Of a stretch of DNA of 61,053 bases, positions 24,196 to 31,948 are shown piece after piece (position 1 is the first letter of the stretch; every line of letters begins with the position of its first letter). The DNA is from Candidatus Saccharimonadota bacterium. Its GTDB lineage: Bacteria; Patescibacteriota; Saccharimonadia; Saccharimonadales; UBA4665. The position numbers and the translations under genes were made by a program. The stretch covers positions 1 to 61,053 of the forward strand of contig JAQBRP010000011.1 in assembly GCA_028286405.1 (NCBI GenBank). The letters are read 5' to 3'. The notes under the pieces are model-generated. The model saw only the letters and a list, made by a program, of their open reading frames with translations. It had not been told where the DNA came from and ran no database searches.

Positions 24196-24639
24196 TTACT
24201 CGCCACGCTCTTTTTTGCGCTGCTCGGGCGTTTCGTTGGGCCGAGCGTAGTCGTCTTCTAAGCGCCAAGTGGTTCCCTGCTCGGGAGTCGAAACTTCTAG
24301 GATATCGCAGTCGGTAACACCGATAAGTCGATGTTTTTGGCCAATTTTAGTACTGTAACCCTGTCCTGGCTGCAGTTCGGTCTGCACCAGCTCACCGACT
24401 TCATTTTCCCAAATCACGGCCGCTTGCCCATTCATAACTGTCCAGCTCTCTTGTTTTTCGTCGTGCACTTGCAGACTTAAACGAGCGCCAGCGTTAATGT
24501 GAATAATCTTGCCAATGTAAGGTGCATCAGCTGGTACCCAGTGAACTTCGTAGCCCCATGGCTTATCTACACGCTTGGCGTAAGCATCAGTACTAAAATT
24601 ACTGGGGTCGTAAGTGGGGGCTTGTTGGGTGTCATCCAT
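24196..24639 (-). CDS. Cupin-domain sugar-phosphate isomerase-like protein
   Basis: 147 aa single cupin. KPWGYEVHW resembles the opening of type-II mannose-6-phosphate isomerase domains (KPWG.E); GARLSLQVHDEKQESWTVMNG and QKHRLIG supply the metal-binding His/Glu residues (QVH, E, H). It starts 1 nt after the stop of the phosphoglucose/phosphomannose isomerase gene, so the two are translationally coupled and probably act in the same hexose-phosphate step. A pure mannose-6-phosphate isomerase activity is inferred. Confidence 0.85.
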   Translation of the reverse strand: MDDTQQAPTYDPSNFSTDAYAKRVDKPWGYEVHWVPADAPYIGKIIHINAGARLSLQVHDEKQESWTVMNGQAAVIWENEVGELVQTELQPGQGYSTKIGQKHRLIGVTDCDILEVSTPEQGTTWRLEDDYARPNETPEQRKKERGE

Positions 24640-24640
24640 A

Positions 24641-25669
24641 TTAGTCGTCCAGGCTCTTCTTAAACTTTTCTATTAAATCCACGGGGGCGGGGTTCAATCC
24701 GTTAGCCAGCGCGGTATACAGCGATACAAAGTCACCGAAGGCGACCGTCCACAGCAGCTGCTCCAGGGGAGTTTTGCCTTCGGCCTGCACCACGATTGGT
24801 GCTGGGCGTTTGCCGCTCAGCAGGCGTTCGCTGACTTCGAAACGCTTTTGCACACGAGGGTGCTCCAAGTTGGAACGCAGATCAATCACGGCGTAGGGCT
24901 TGTCGACCGGCTGCTCGGACCAACCTAGGAATTCATTGTGGTTAAACTCGGGGTACTGCCCCCACCAGGCGACTTGCTTGGCGTTTTCGTTAAAGCTAAT
25001 CTTCCATTTGTAAGCAGCGGGCCACAGTTTTTGACCACCATACACCACGACCGATTTGCCGATTACGTCGAGGGCAATCTGCTTAGCCCGGTTATCTTTG
25101 CCCGGCACCGTAGGTAGCCACGGCTGCACAGCTTGCTGCAAAAAGTCAGCGGCACCTTCTAGCTCCGCTATGGTATCAGCGGCCAAAAGACCGGCTTGGT
25201 CAAGCAAGACCAGCAATGCCTTAAGGTTATAGAGCACCGCGTAGCGAGGCTGGGCGGCTTTTGGCAGTAGGGCTAGCGGATAGTTTTTTTCACGTGCTAA
25301 GTCGGCCAGCTTGCCACCGCCGGCAATGACGGCAATTTGGGCACCTTTGGCTTCAGCCTGCTCAATGGCACTCAGTACTTCTTCGGTGTTACCGGAGTAG
25401 CTAGCGGCAATAAAGTAGGTTTTAGGGCCAACGTACGCCGGAACATCGTAGCCGCGAACGACTTCAAATGGCTTGCTGTAGCCCGGCCAACTTTGGCTTA
25501 ATAAGGCGGCTAGCGCCGAGCCGCCCATGCCGGCATACACAATGTTATCGGCTTCTACTTGATCCTGAAAAACTTCGAATTCATGACCGAGCTGCTGGTA
25601 CTGCTTTTCGGCGATACCGAGTGCGTCTGCGGCATCATGCTCGTGAATGTAACGTAAGTCGTCTAACAT
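24641..25669 (-). CDS. Bifunctional phosphoglucose/phosphomannose isomerase
   Basis: 342 aa from the ATG at 25669 (MLDDLRYIHEHDAADALG). Two SIS domains: the first has YAGMGGSALAALL and AASYSGNTEEVLSAIEQA, the second contains KISFNENAKQVAWWGQYPEFNHNEFLGW with the family's catalytic Glu/His region. It interconverts glucose-6-P/fructose-6-P and mannose-6-P. GGAGGG lies 2 nt before the ATG. The ORF-track start at 25798 runs through a TATACT promoter and is rejected. Downstream cupin is coupled. The glucose-6-P pool links to OtsAB at the left end of the window. Confidence 0.92.
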   Translation of the reverse strand: MLDDLRYIHEHDAADALGIAEKQYQQLGHEFEVFQDQVEADNIVYAGMGGSALAALLSQSWPGYSKPFEVVRGYDVPAYVGPKTYFIAASYSGNTEEVLSAIEQAEAKGAQIAVIAGGGKLADLAREKNYPLALLPKAAQPRYAVLYNLKALLVLLDQAGLLAADTIAELEGAADFLQQAVQPWLPTVPGKDNRAKQIALDVIGKSVVVYGGQKLWPAAYKWKISFNENAKQVAWWGQYPEFNHNEFLGWSEQPVDKPYAVIDLRSNLEHPRVQKRFEVSERLLSGKRPAPIVVQAEGKTPLEQLLWTVAFGDFVSLYTALANGLNPAPVDLIEKFKKSLDD

Positions 25670-25744
25670 AACCCTCCAAACCCCTTGTGCTTTATGCGTA
25701 TCTACCGCTATAGTATATCCTAGAAAACTACTAAGGGGGACGTA

Positions 25745-26320
25745 ATGTTTGGGCACCAAGACGACCAAGATCAACACCATCATCACGATGATCAACAACC
25801 AATGGAAGATGTACTCAGCGAACCAGCTGTGGACAGTGTATTAAGCACCGAGCACCATGGCGGCACGGTCGTAACCAGCGACAGCGACGAGGATTTTAAC
25901 CCTGCCCTGCCACCAAGCGACCACGCTTTCGGCGATTCGAGCGCACAAGACGTCACATCACCAACTGACGCCGCACCACAAGACGTCACAACGCCTGTTG
26001 TCCCCGACGAGCCAGCGTTTGCACCAGTTGCCGACGCGGCCGATGACGTGGTTGCGCCAACCGATACCGCTAACGGCGACCTGTTAAGCATCAAACAACG
26101 CGTACTAACCGACCTCTCACCACTGGTTGGTCACCTCGACCAGACGCCAGAAGAAAAGTTCCGCACCACCATGTTGATGATTCAGGCCAGCGACAACCAG
26201 GCCTTAGTCCAAACCGCCTACGAAGCCGCTCAAGCCATCACCGACGAGAAGGTCAAAGCCCAAGCCCTGCTCGACATCGTGAACGAAATTAACTACTTCA
26301 CTCAGCAACACGCCAGCTAA
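25745..26320 (+). CDS. Acidic hypothetical protein with His-rich N-terminus
   Basis: 191 aa. The N-terminus contains HQDDQDQHHHHDDQQ, possibly metal-binding or simply low complexity. A long acidic, Pro/Ala/Asp-rich disordered part (~20-115) leads to a helical C-terminal domain (LSPLVGHLDQTPEEKFRTTMLMIQASDNQALVQTAYEAAQAITDEKVKAQALLDIVNEINYF). I do not recognise the family, though it is the sort of protein common in this phylum. A TAGTAT box faces the gene and GGGGGACGTA precedes the ATG. It is divergent from the isomerase gene and followed by a terminator. Confidence 0.72.
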   Translation: MFGHQDDQDQHHHHDDQQPMEDVLSEPAVDSVLSTEHHGGTVVTSDSDEDFNPALPPSDHAFGDSSAQDVTSPTDAAPQDVTTPVVPDEPAFAPVADAADDVVAPTDTANGDLLSIKQRVLTDLSPLVGHLDQTPEEKFRTTMLMIQASDNQALVQTAYEAAQAITDEKVKAQALLDIVNEINYFTQQHAS

Positions 26321-26321
26321 G

Positions 26322-26349
26322 CTGCCGCTTGCATCTGTGGTAGTTTTTT
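26322..26349 (+). terminator. Intrinsic terminator of the acidic hypothetical gene
   Basis: CTGCCGC...GTGGTAG stem (7 bp including two G-U pairs) with an 8-nt loop, then TTTTTT. It immediately follows the stop codon. Confidence 0.65.
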
Positions 26350-26361
26350 AATTGCGCATGA

Positions 26362-26411
26362 AAAAGACCCGCACTGTTGGTCCACACCGGAAGGTGTGGG
26401 ACAGTGCGGGT
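26362..26411 (-). terminator. Long hairpin terminator of the GC-rich secreted operon
   Basis: ACCCGCACTGT pairs with ACAGTGCGGGT (11 bp) and encloses CCACACC/GGTGTGG (7 bp) with a GGAA loop; on the minus strand the stem is followed by CTTTTT. The near-continuous 18-bp stem is far longer than other terminators here. Confidence 0.8.
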
Positions 26412-26479
26412 GCGCCGAAGGGCGACTCACGATCGGACGGATCGTTAACGTTTCACAAACTAGGACAGGGGGACCCGCG

Positions 26480-27058
26480 TCAGTTCGGGTACTCGATTTG
26501 CACCGGATACACCGCGTTGTAACGCTGGCCATCGGCCGTGCGGTAGTGCAGGCTAACGTTGTTGTTCCGACTAACGTCGAAACCACGAACATCGGCTTTC
26601 AGCGCTGGGCCAACACGTACAACCAAGACATGCGCCTCACGGCGATTCTTGGTTGACGACAAGCAGTAGCCCTTAACGGGCGTCAGCTGCTTGCTTTTGC
26701 CGGCCGCCGTAATACGCTGTACTGCACCTGCAGGTGCCACGAACGCTCCGTCGAACTGGAGTGGCGCGGCATCATGGTCGGTGACAAGCTGTACTCGGTC
26801 CAGTAATACCGGTGAGTCACTGGTGTTGACCAGATCGATTACGTAGGCATCCTGGAGCTTGTCGGCGCGGGGGCGAACCATGCCGAAGCTAATCGACCCC
26901 GTCGGCGTTTCCAGCGGCCCACCGAGCTTTTCACGCTCGCTTACCTGATACTGGCATACGCCAGCCGCGGGCGGTGGTTCGGGCTTGTCGTCCCGACAGG
27001 CCGTCAGCAACAGCAGTAGTACCGCTGCCACCAACAGCTTCACGGTGCCTGACGGCAT
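26480..27058 (-). CDS. Putative lipoprotein, 192 aa (GC-rich)
   Basis: A short signal ending LLLLLTAC is a lipobox, so the protein should be lipidated at Cys ~21 and anchored outside the membrane. The mature part has an acidic-proline linker (RDDKPEPPPAAG) and a beta-rich domain with two further cysteines. No family recognised. Codons end in G or C more often than in housekeeping neighbours. It overlaps the upstream secreted-protein gene by 19 nt, so the pair is one operon with the long hairpin at 26362-26411. Lipid anchor is inferred from the motif; a role together with the 414-aa protein is likely. Confidence 0.75.
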   Translation of the reverse strand: MPSGTVKLLVAAVLLLLLTACRDDKPEPPPAAGVCQYQVSEREKLGGPLETPTGSISFGMVRPRADKLQDAYVIDLVNTSDSPVLLDRVQLVTDHDAAPLQFDGAFVAPAGAVQRITAAGKSKQLTPVKGYCLSSTKNRREAHVLVVRVGPALKADVRGFDVSRNNNVSLHYRTADGQRYNAVYPVQIEYPN

Positions 27059-28284
27059 CGCTTTGTCCGGTGCTCGGAGCGCGGGTAGCAGCCGCTCATG
27101 TCGCCGTGGTGAGGCTTGATGAACGACGGGTACAGCTTCGCAGAGTCGCTGACAAACTGTGCGTCGCCGCTGAGGCAGAACTTATGCTTGTGCCCCTTAT
27201 CGAACTCCAGACGCACCTCTGTCCCGGTGTCGTACTTGGCTGAGACCGTCAACGAGCTGCCCAGCGCCGAAGCCTTCACCGAGCTGGAGAACGTCACCCC
27301 TTGGGAGGTGGTGATGTGGTCCTGCTGCTTGTTGGTGAAGTACATGACGTTAGAGTTGCCCGTCGTGCACGGCTTGTAACCGGTGTTGAGCGTCTTGATG
27401 TCGCCCGTCCACTGGCCCGAGGACTCGGTGAAGCACTTCTGCTCACCAGTTCCCAAGTACGACCCAAAGTACGAGTTGTACGACTGGGCCGTGCACTTGT
27501 AGGCGCTCGATACCGCCAGTTCAGGTGCGATCAGCCTGGCGACCCGCGGATGCCTCTTGGTGGCGTTGAGCTGACGTCCCGATTCGAAGCCGGTGCTGCC
27601 GCCGATGGCGATCTCACCTGCCCCGCCGAAGCCGCCCTTCTCTAGGCCAACGATCGCTTTGACGTTGCGAACCGAGGCGGCGTTCAGCGTGTAGTGCGTC
27701 GTCATGTGAAGCACCGCCTGGCTGTACATCAGGGGCGGGGTGACGACGCTGACCGCCGTGTTAGCCACGCCGGTAGCGACCGTTCCGCCACCTTGCCGAC
27801 TGCTGGGTCGGGCCGACAGGGTTCCGTCGTAGACCTTGGCAGGCGTGAACCGGCTCGGCACAAGTTGCCTCGAAGCCTTGTAGTTCACCCCAACCATGCG
27901 CACGAAGAACTTCCCTCGCTGGTCGTAGACGTGTGCCAGTAGGTCGAAGTTGACCCGACCGCCGTGCCGCTTGGCGTAGGTAGACAGACCGCCCGTGCGA
28001 CACACCTGCAGGCTGTAGCCGCCCCGCTTGCTGGTGCGCATGCCATCGAGTGGCTTCTCCTTGCCGTGCAGCGTCACGATGATGCCGTAGCGCTTGAGGG
28101 CCTTGCCACCGCTGCTGATCGCTCGCCCGTGGAGGGTGATGGCGGAGCACGAAGAGGCTTCGGCTTCGCCCATCGAGGGTGTTACTGCGACGAGGAAAAA
28201 CGCTGCGAGACAGCTCATCACCAAACTGGCGATGGCGTTGTGTCGCAACCCCTCCCTCATCCTAGTTGTGAAGTTTCCAGACAT
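27040..28284 (-). CDS. Secreted protein with carboxypeptidase-regulatory-like N-domain (GC-rich)
   Basis: 414 aa. A signal peptide (IASLVMSCLAAFFLVAVTPSMGEAEA) is followed by a beta-sandwich segment resembling CarboxypepD_reg/Ig-like folds (ITLHGRAISSGGKALKRYGIIVTLHGKE.PLDG.RTSKRGGYSLQV). The central and C-terminal parts contain several cysteines and beta-rich stretches (VTFSSSVKASALGSSLTVSAKYDTGTEVRLEFDKG). I cannot name the family. SD GGGAGAG precedes the ATG by 7 nt. GC-ending codons and an Arg/Lys-rich tail set it apart; an actinobacterial-type origin is possible since hosts of this phylum are often Actinobacteria. First gene of the operon with the lipoprotein. Confidence 0.72.
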   Translation of the reverse strand: MSGNFTTRMREGLRHNAIASLVMSCLAAFFLVAVTPSMGEAEASSCSAITLHGRAISSGGKALKRYGIIVTLHGKEKPLDGMRTSKRGGYSLQVCRTGGLSTYAKRHGGRVNFDLLAHVYDQRGKFFVRMVGVNYKASRQLVPSRFTPAKVYDGTLSARPSSRQGGGTVATGVANTAVSVVTPPLMYSQAVLHMTTHYTLNAASVRNVKAIVGLEKGGFGGAGEIAIGGSTGFESGRQLNATKRHPRVARLIAPELAVSSAYKCTAQSYNSYFGSYLGTGEQKCFTESSGQWTGDIKTLNTGYKPCTTGNSNVMYFTNKQQDHITTSQGVTFSSSVKASALGSSLTVSAKYDTGTEVRLEFDKGHKHKFCLSGDAQFVSDSAKLYPSFIKPHHGDMSGCYPRSEHRTKRCRQAP

Positions 28285-28350
28285 CTGACTCTCCCTTCAA
28301 GAGAAAGAACGACCACGTTGGCCGGACTCAGAGTACATGTCTCAATTAAT

Positions 28351-28356
28351 ATTATA
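28351..28356 (-). promoter_or_regulatory. -10 box upstream of the secreted-protein operon
   Basis: TATAAT on the minus strand, ~67 nt before the ATG at 28284. A TTGACA lies only 7 nt upstream of it, too close to serve as its -35. The leader between box and gene is long compared with the leaderless neighbours. Confidence 0.4.
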
Positions 28357-28408
28357 CACTTTTTGTCAACTTCATGAACTTACTACTGTCCTCACGTTTT
28401 AGATAATA

Positions 28409-28444
28409 CAAAAATAACCTCGGAATGAATCCGAGGTTATTTTT
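28409..28444. terminator. Bidirectional terminator downstream of groEL
   Basis: ATAACCTCGG and CCGAGGTTAT form a perfect 10-bp stem with loop AATGAAT; T-tracts follow on both strands (TTTT to the right, TTTTTG to the left). It ends the groES-groEL message (about 58 nt after its stop). Confidence 0.85.
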
Positions 28445-28501
28445 ACCGTTTACGGGAAGAGTAGCGAAGCGCTGAGAAACCCCGAAGGGTGTCTCATTTC
28501 C

Positions 28502-30178
28502 TTACATCATGCCCATGCCGCCGCCCATACCAGCACCCATGCCGGCTGCGCCAGCATCAGACTTTGGTTCGGGAACGTCGACTACTAGTGCACCCATAGT
28601 CATGGCCGTACCGGCAACCGAAACAGCGTTTTGGACTGCTTCTTTAGTGACGCGAGCGGGATCAATGACTCCCTTAGCCTTCATGTCGACAAGCTTTGCT
28701 GGGTTGTTCACGTCCACACCAAATCCTGGCTTACCCGCCCGTACTTGTGGCAGCCATTCGTCAGGATTAAGGCCGGAGTTGGACAATAAGATTCTAAATG
28801 GCTGCTCAAGCGCTCGTTTTAGCAAGAATTTGCCGTTATTGTAGGCTACATCGTCGTCGCCCACGATCAGTTTCTGATCTTGAGTAATGCCGTCTGCCAA
28901 GTTAATCAGCGTTACACCACCACCAGGCACAATACCTTCGGCGAGAGCTGCTTTAACGGCCGCAACAGCGTCATCGACGCGGAACTTCTTTTCTTCAATT
29001 TCGGTTTCGGTAGCACCACCGACTTTAATGACGGCAACCTTGCCACTGAGTGCAGCCCGGCGCTTTTCCAGGAATTCTTTGTCGTATTCGCTGGTAGCGG
29101 CATCGGCTTGGGTTGCCAGCTGCTTGGTACGAGCGGCAACTTCGGCTGGGCTAGCGCCACCTTCGATGATGGTGGTTTCGTCTTTCGTAACAATCACGCG
29201 GCGGGCGGTACCGACTACGTTTAGGTCGACGTTTTCAAAGGTCATGCCACGGTCATCAGTAATTACTTCAGCGCCAGTCAAAATAGCAATGTCGTTTAGA
29301 ATGTCCTTGCGGCGGTCGCCAAACGAAGGAGCCTTAATTGCTACGGTGTTAAATACACCTTTGAGGCGGTTCAAGATGAAGGTGCCGAGGGCTTCGCCTT
29401 CGACATCTTCGGCAATCAGTACTAAGTCTTTTTTGCCGGACTGGGCGATTTTTTCGAGTAATGGCAGGAATTCTTGAATAGAACCGATTTTTTTATCGGT
29501 AATAATCACAGCTGGCTTGTCGTAAATGGCTTCCATACGCGAGGTGTCGGTCACCATGTAGGGGCTAACGAAGCCACGGTCGAAGGTAAAGCCTTCAACG
29601 ACTTCTTTTTCGAGCAAGAGTCCCTGCCCTTCTTCAACGGTAACGACGCCGTCTTTGCCAACGCCCTCCATGACTTCGGCAATAAGCGTTCCAATTTCAG
29701 TGTCGCCGGCGCTGATGCTAGCAACTTGGGCTACGCGCAACATCTTGCCTTCGATTGACTCAGCCATGCCGCTAAGCTCGGCTAACACCTCTTGGGCAGC
29801 AGCTTCCAGGCCCTTGCGTAGCAACATAGGGTTGTGCCCGGCAGCGATCAGCTTATTGGCTTCGTTCAGAATGTGGTAAGTCAGCACGGTTACGGTGGTA
29901 GTACCATCGCCAGCGACGTCGTTCATCTTGGAAGCTGCTTGTTTAATAAGCTCGGCACCAACTTTTTGGCCCAAGGTTTCGTCGTCAACATCAGCCAGTT
30001 CAACACCTTTAGCGACGGTTACACCATCGTGGGTGACGGTTGGGTTACCGAATGACTTACTAATAACTACGTTGCGGCCTTTGGGGCCCATGGTGGTTTT
30101 AACTGCGTTATATAAAATTTCGGCACCGGCCAGCACGCGGCGGCGGGCGTCATCATCGTAAAATACTTTTTTTGCCAT
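28502..30178 (-). CDS. groL: Chaperonin GroEL
   Basis: 558 aa. [40 protein letters not shown] and the ATP-binding [12 protein letters not shown] are unmistakable; the C-terminus ends in a GGM-repeat tail ([11 protein letters not shown]). Forms the double ring that folds proteins with GroES, which is encoded 12 bp upstream. Control by HrcA is expected from the CIRCE element at 30488. Complete and unmodified. Confidence 0.98.
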   Translation of the reverse strand: MAKKVFYDDDARRRVLAGAEILYNAVKTTMGPKGRNVVISKSFGNPTVTHDGVTVAKGVELADVDDETLGQKVGAELIKQAASKMNDVAGDGTTTVTVLTYHILNEANKLIAAGHNPMLLRKGLEAAAQEVLAELSGMAESIEGKMLRVAQVASISAGDTEIGTLIAEVMEGVGKDGVVTVEEGQGLLLEKEVVEGFTFDRGFVSPYMVTDTSRMEAIYDKPAVIITDKKIGSIQEFLPLLEKIAQSGKKDLVLIAEDVEGEALGTFILNRLKGVFNTVAIKAPSFGDRRKDILNDIAILTGAEVITDDRGMTFENVDLNVVGTARRVIVTKDETTIIEGGASPAEVAARTKQLATQADAATSEYDKEFLEKRRAALSGKVAVIKVGGATETEIEEKKFRVDDAVAAVKAALAEGIVPGGGVTLINLADGITQDQKLIVGDDDVAYNNGKFLLKRALEQPFRILLSNSGLNPDEWLPQVRAGKPGFGVDVNNPAKLVDMKAKGVIDPARVTKEAVQNAVSVAGTAMTMGALVVDVPEPKSDAGAAGMGAGMGGGMGMM

Positions 30179-30190
30179 GTAGTTGCTCTC

Positions 30191-30457
30191 CTATTTAACC
30201 GTTGCCAGAATGTCTTCTTCTTTTACTAAAATGTACTCGGTGCCTTCGACTTTGACGTCGGTGTTGCTGTATGACTTATAAATAATGCGGTCACCAACTT
30301 TAACTTGCGTTGCAGCTGGGCCAACAGCCACAACCTTAGCAGTTTTGGGCTTTTCGGCGCTGTTTTCGGGTAAATAAATGCCACTGGCGGTTTTAGTTTC
30401 GGCCTGCTCGGCGGTCGCCACGACATAGTCGCCCAGGGGTTTCAGTGCTCCTGCCAT
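30191..30457 (-). CDS. groS: Co-chaperonin GroES
   Basis: 88 aa. LKPLGDYVVATAEQAETKTASGIYLPENSAEKPKTAKVVAVGP contains the mobile loop (TASGIYLPE), and the end is the usual VEGTEYILVKEEDILA. It caps the GroEL cavity. AAGGAGG is a full Shine-Dalgarno 8 nt before the ATG. It is the first gene of the heat-shock operon and lies directly downstream of the CIRCE operator. Confidence 0.97.
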   Translation of the reverse strand: MAGALKPLGDYVVATAEQAETKTASGIYLPENSAEKPKTAKVVAVGPAATQVKVGDRIIYKSYSNTDVKVEGTEYILVKEEDILATVK

Positions 30458-30487
30458 AATAAATCCTCCTTGCTTGTCTGATAAGTA

Positions 30488-30514
30488 TTAGCACTGTCGG
30501 GTCGAGAGTGCTAA
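30488..30514. promoter_or_regulatory. CIRCE operator (HrcA site)
   Basis: TTAGCACTG-N9-GAGTGCTAA differs from the consensus TTAGCACTC-N9-GAGTGCTAA at one base. It lies between the -10 of the groES promoter and the start codon, where bound HrcA blocks transcription. The hrcA gene is not in this window. Confidence 0.93.
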
Positions 30515-30524
30515 CTCACCTCTT

Positions 30525-30554
30525 ATCATAACGGAGGTATGAAGTGACTGTCAA
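30525..30554 (-). promoter_or_regulatory. groES-groEL promoter
   Basis: On the minus strand TTGACA (30554-30549), an 18-nt spacer and TATGAT (30530-30525). A ~65-nt leader containing the CIRCE element and an AAGGAGG site follows. Confidence 0.8.
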
Positions 30555-30557
30555 GAA

Positions 30558-31259
30558 TCAACCTGCGGCAGCACTGGTACCAGTATTGCCGTCAAAGTCA
30601 GTTACCTCAGCTGCTCCGATAAGCTCAATCAGGTCTGACGTATTGAACCACTCAGTTGCGAGCTTCGCTTGGGCTTCGTAGGTGGCGAAGTCAGAAAAGA
30701 CAACATACAACTGACCTGCAGCTACCACTTCGGGCGCTGTGGGAATGATATCCTCTGGTAATTCATAGGCGTGGAGACCTGTGGGTGATAGAAGAAACTT
30801 GATTGAACTGCCATCACTCTTTATAGCCTCCCCAAAAACATCGCGCGTTGGAATATAGGCAGGACGTGATAAGTCCACAGCACTAGTCTCATCGAACTGC
30901 TTCGGTGCATTTTCCTTAATGTTTGCTAGGTACATGGCGCGTAGCGCATCACCCGCTGCTTCCCACTGTACAGTCGGAAAGTCCAAAACCATACGTGCAA
31001 TCGGCGTCTCAGTCTCCTGCTGGCCTGCTGGCATTAGCGCAACGGCGACGTGTCGCTGCAAACCCTGCCCATAGTCTTTGAGTCCCAGCTTGCGGGGTCG
31101 GCTACTGTTCTCGACCTCGCCAATTTGCATCATGGCATTGCGTTTTTCGGCGAATAGCCACTTTTTATGCGCCTCTGTAATAGCCTGCGCTAGTTGCAGA
31201 CTTTCAAATGAGCTGGGATCGGAATCTCCAGCAGTACCGGGGTAACCACGTTGACTCAT
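30558..31259 (-). CDS. Hypothetical protein, module 1 minus-strand partner
   Basis: 233 aa, soluble, no signal or TM. Helical N-terminal half (SLQLAQAITEAHKKWLFAEKRNAMMQIGEVEN), a beta-rich middle, and a C-terminal region ending in TDFDGNTGTSAAAG. No family recognised. A motif PTRDVFGEAIKSDGSSIKF resembles LPSDVYVERMKVNGKSIAI in the module 2 protein at 31949, so the two may be distant paralogs. TTGACA-N17-TAATAT ends 10 nt before the ATG. Divergent from the small GC-rich gene at 31367, with overlapping -35 boxes. Codon use is ordinary for the window, unlike its partner. Confidence 0.65.
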   Translation of the reverse strand: MSQRGYPGTAGDSDPSSFESLQLAQAITEAHKKWLFAEKRNAMMQIGEVENSSRPRKLGLKDYGQGLQRHVAVALMPAGQQETETPIARMVLDFPTVQWEAAGDALRAMYLANIKENAPKQFDETSAVDLSRPAYIPTRDVFGEAIKSDGSSIKFLLSPTGLHAYELPEDIIPTAPEVVAAGQLYVVFSDFATYEAQAKLATEWFNTSDLIELIGAAEVTDFDGNTGTSAAAG

Positions 31260-31269
31260 ATCAGTACTT

Positions 31270-31321
31270 ATATTAAAAGTTTATCTGTATTTTGTCAATA
31301 TTTGGTAATAACACATACTAT
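31270..31321. promoter_or_regulatory. Divergent promoters of module 1 with overlapping -35 boxes
   Basis: Minus strand: TTGACA (31298-31293), 17-nt spacer, TAATAT (31275-31270). Plus strand: TTGTCA (31292-31297), 18-nt spacer, TACTAT (31316-31321). The two -35 boxes share the string TTGTCAA, so occupancy by one polymerase should exclude the other. Confidence 0.75.
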
Positions 31322-31366
31322 GCTATTATTACTTCGTTCTGTCCAGAACCCGACCCGAGGAGAATA

Positions 31367-31729
31367 ATGTCCCCCACCCGCACCATGGATGCACCTGCCA
31401 TCGGCACCGTGCTCCTCCCCAAGGTTTCGCCCAACGACGAGACCGGCAAGCTCGTGCAGCGCGTAAAGACCCCCCTCAACATCACCCCCAAGGTCCTGCG
31501 CGACATGGAGCTGGCGGCGCTCGACCTCGATGTACCACCGACGGTGGCACTCGGTGACGAGCCCGGCGTCTTCATCTTCGAGTTCGACCCCGACACCGCC
31601 GAGAAGGCCATCCCCGGTCTGCTGAAGATCGTCTTCGAGGAGTTCGCAGTGCGTGACCAGCGTCACCGGAACTACCAGGAGTCCGGACCGGTTACTGCCG
31701 TCTACGGCGAGCTCAAGCAACACGGCTGA
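31367..31729 (+). CDS. Small GC-rich hypothetical protein, module 1 plus-strand partner
   Basis: 120 aa, soluble, acidic with a beta-alpha look (ITPKVLRDMELAALDLDVPPTVALGDEPGVFIFEFDPDTAEKAIPGLLKIVFEEFAVRD). No family recognised. Nearly every codon ends in C or G (for example GTGCTCCTCCCCAAGG), far more than neighbouring genes, indicating a different origin. GAGGAGAATA precedes the ATG. The plus-strand promoter overlaps the divergent one. A ~200-nt 3' region with three stem-loops follows. The 147-aa ORF on the opposite strand covering the same region is a GC-driven shadow. Confidence 0.68.
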   Translation: MSPTRTMDAPAIGTVLLPKVSPNDETGKLVQRVKTPLNITPKVLRDMELAALDLDVPPTVALGDEPGVFIFEFDPDTAEKAIPGLLKIVFEEFAVRDQRHRNYQESGPVTAVYGELKQHG

Positions 31730-31742
31730 CAGAACCACCCCA

Positions 31743-31797
31743 AAAAAGCCGGCCGGCTTCCCAGCATACTATCTGCAGAGTGCTGCGGGAGCCGGCC
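31743..31797 (-). terminator. Hairpin after the module 1 small gene, T-tract on minus strand
   Basis: GGCCGGCTTCCC...GGGAGCCGGCC with an extra AGCA/TGCT pairing gives a ~15-bp stem with two small bulges. On the minus strand it is followed by GGCTTTTTTGG, so it terminates leftward transcription, most likely of the 31949-32590 gene; on the plus strand it is only a 3'-UTR hairpin. Confidence 0.65.
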
Positions 31798-31807
31798 TGG
31801 TGGGGTG

Positions 31808-31884
31808 GCAAGCGGACTGAGTCGATCAGGATTATTTTTTGACCACCCGGTCACCAAATAACCCCAGAATCCTCGTCCGCTTGC
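31808..31884. ncRNA. Long nested stem-loop in module 1 3' region
   Basis: GCAAGCGGAC and GTCCGCTTGC pair perfectly (10 bp); inside, AGGATT pairs with AATCCT and TGACC-ACCC-GGTCA forms a tip. The whole is 77 nt with no T-tract at either end, so it is not a simple terminator. It could be a processed or protective RNA element, or a DNA site for a protein. Confidence 0.5.
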
Positions 31885-31911
31885 AACACATACTTACTTA
31901 AGAATTTTTGG

Positions 31912-31935
31912 CTCATGCATGATGCATGAGTTTTT
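31912..31935 (+). terminator. Terminator of the module 1 small gene
   Basis: CTCATGCA-TGA-TGCATGAG (8-bp stem) followed by TTTTTG on the plus strand. It lies next to the stop of the converging gene, so the 3' UTRs of the two genes overlap for ~200 nt. Confidence 0.7.
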
Positions 31936-31948
31936 GTTTGGCAAAATA

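Noticed and set aside
27761-28150. 129-aa and other ORFs in alternate frames across the GC-rich secreted-protein gene
   Set aside because: Composition is Arg/His/Gln-rich nonsense of the kind produced by frame shifts in GC-rich DNA; the 414-aa frame has a signal peptide and SD.
31295-31738. 147-aa ORF on the minus strand covering the module 1 small gene
   Set aside because: Long shadow frames are expected opposite GC-rich genes; the plus-strand frame has promoter, SD and a matching stop, whereas this one does not.
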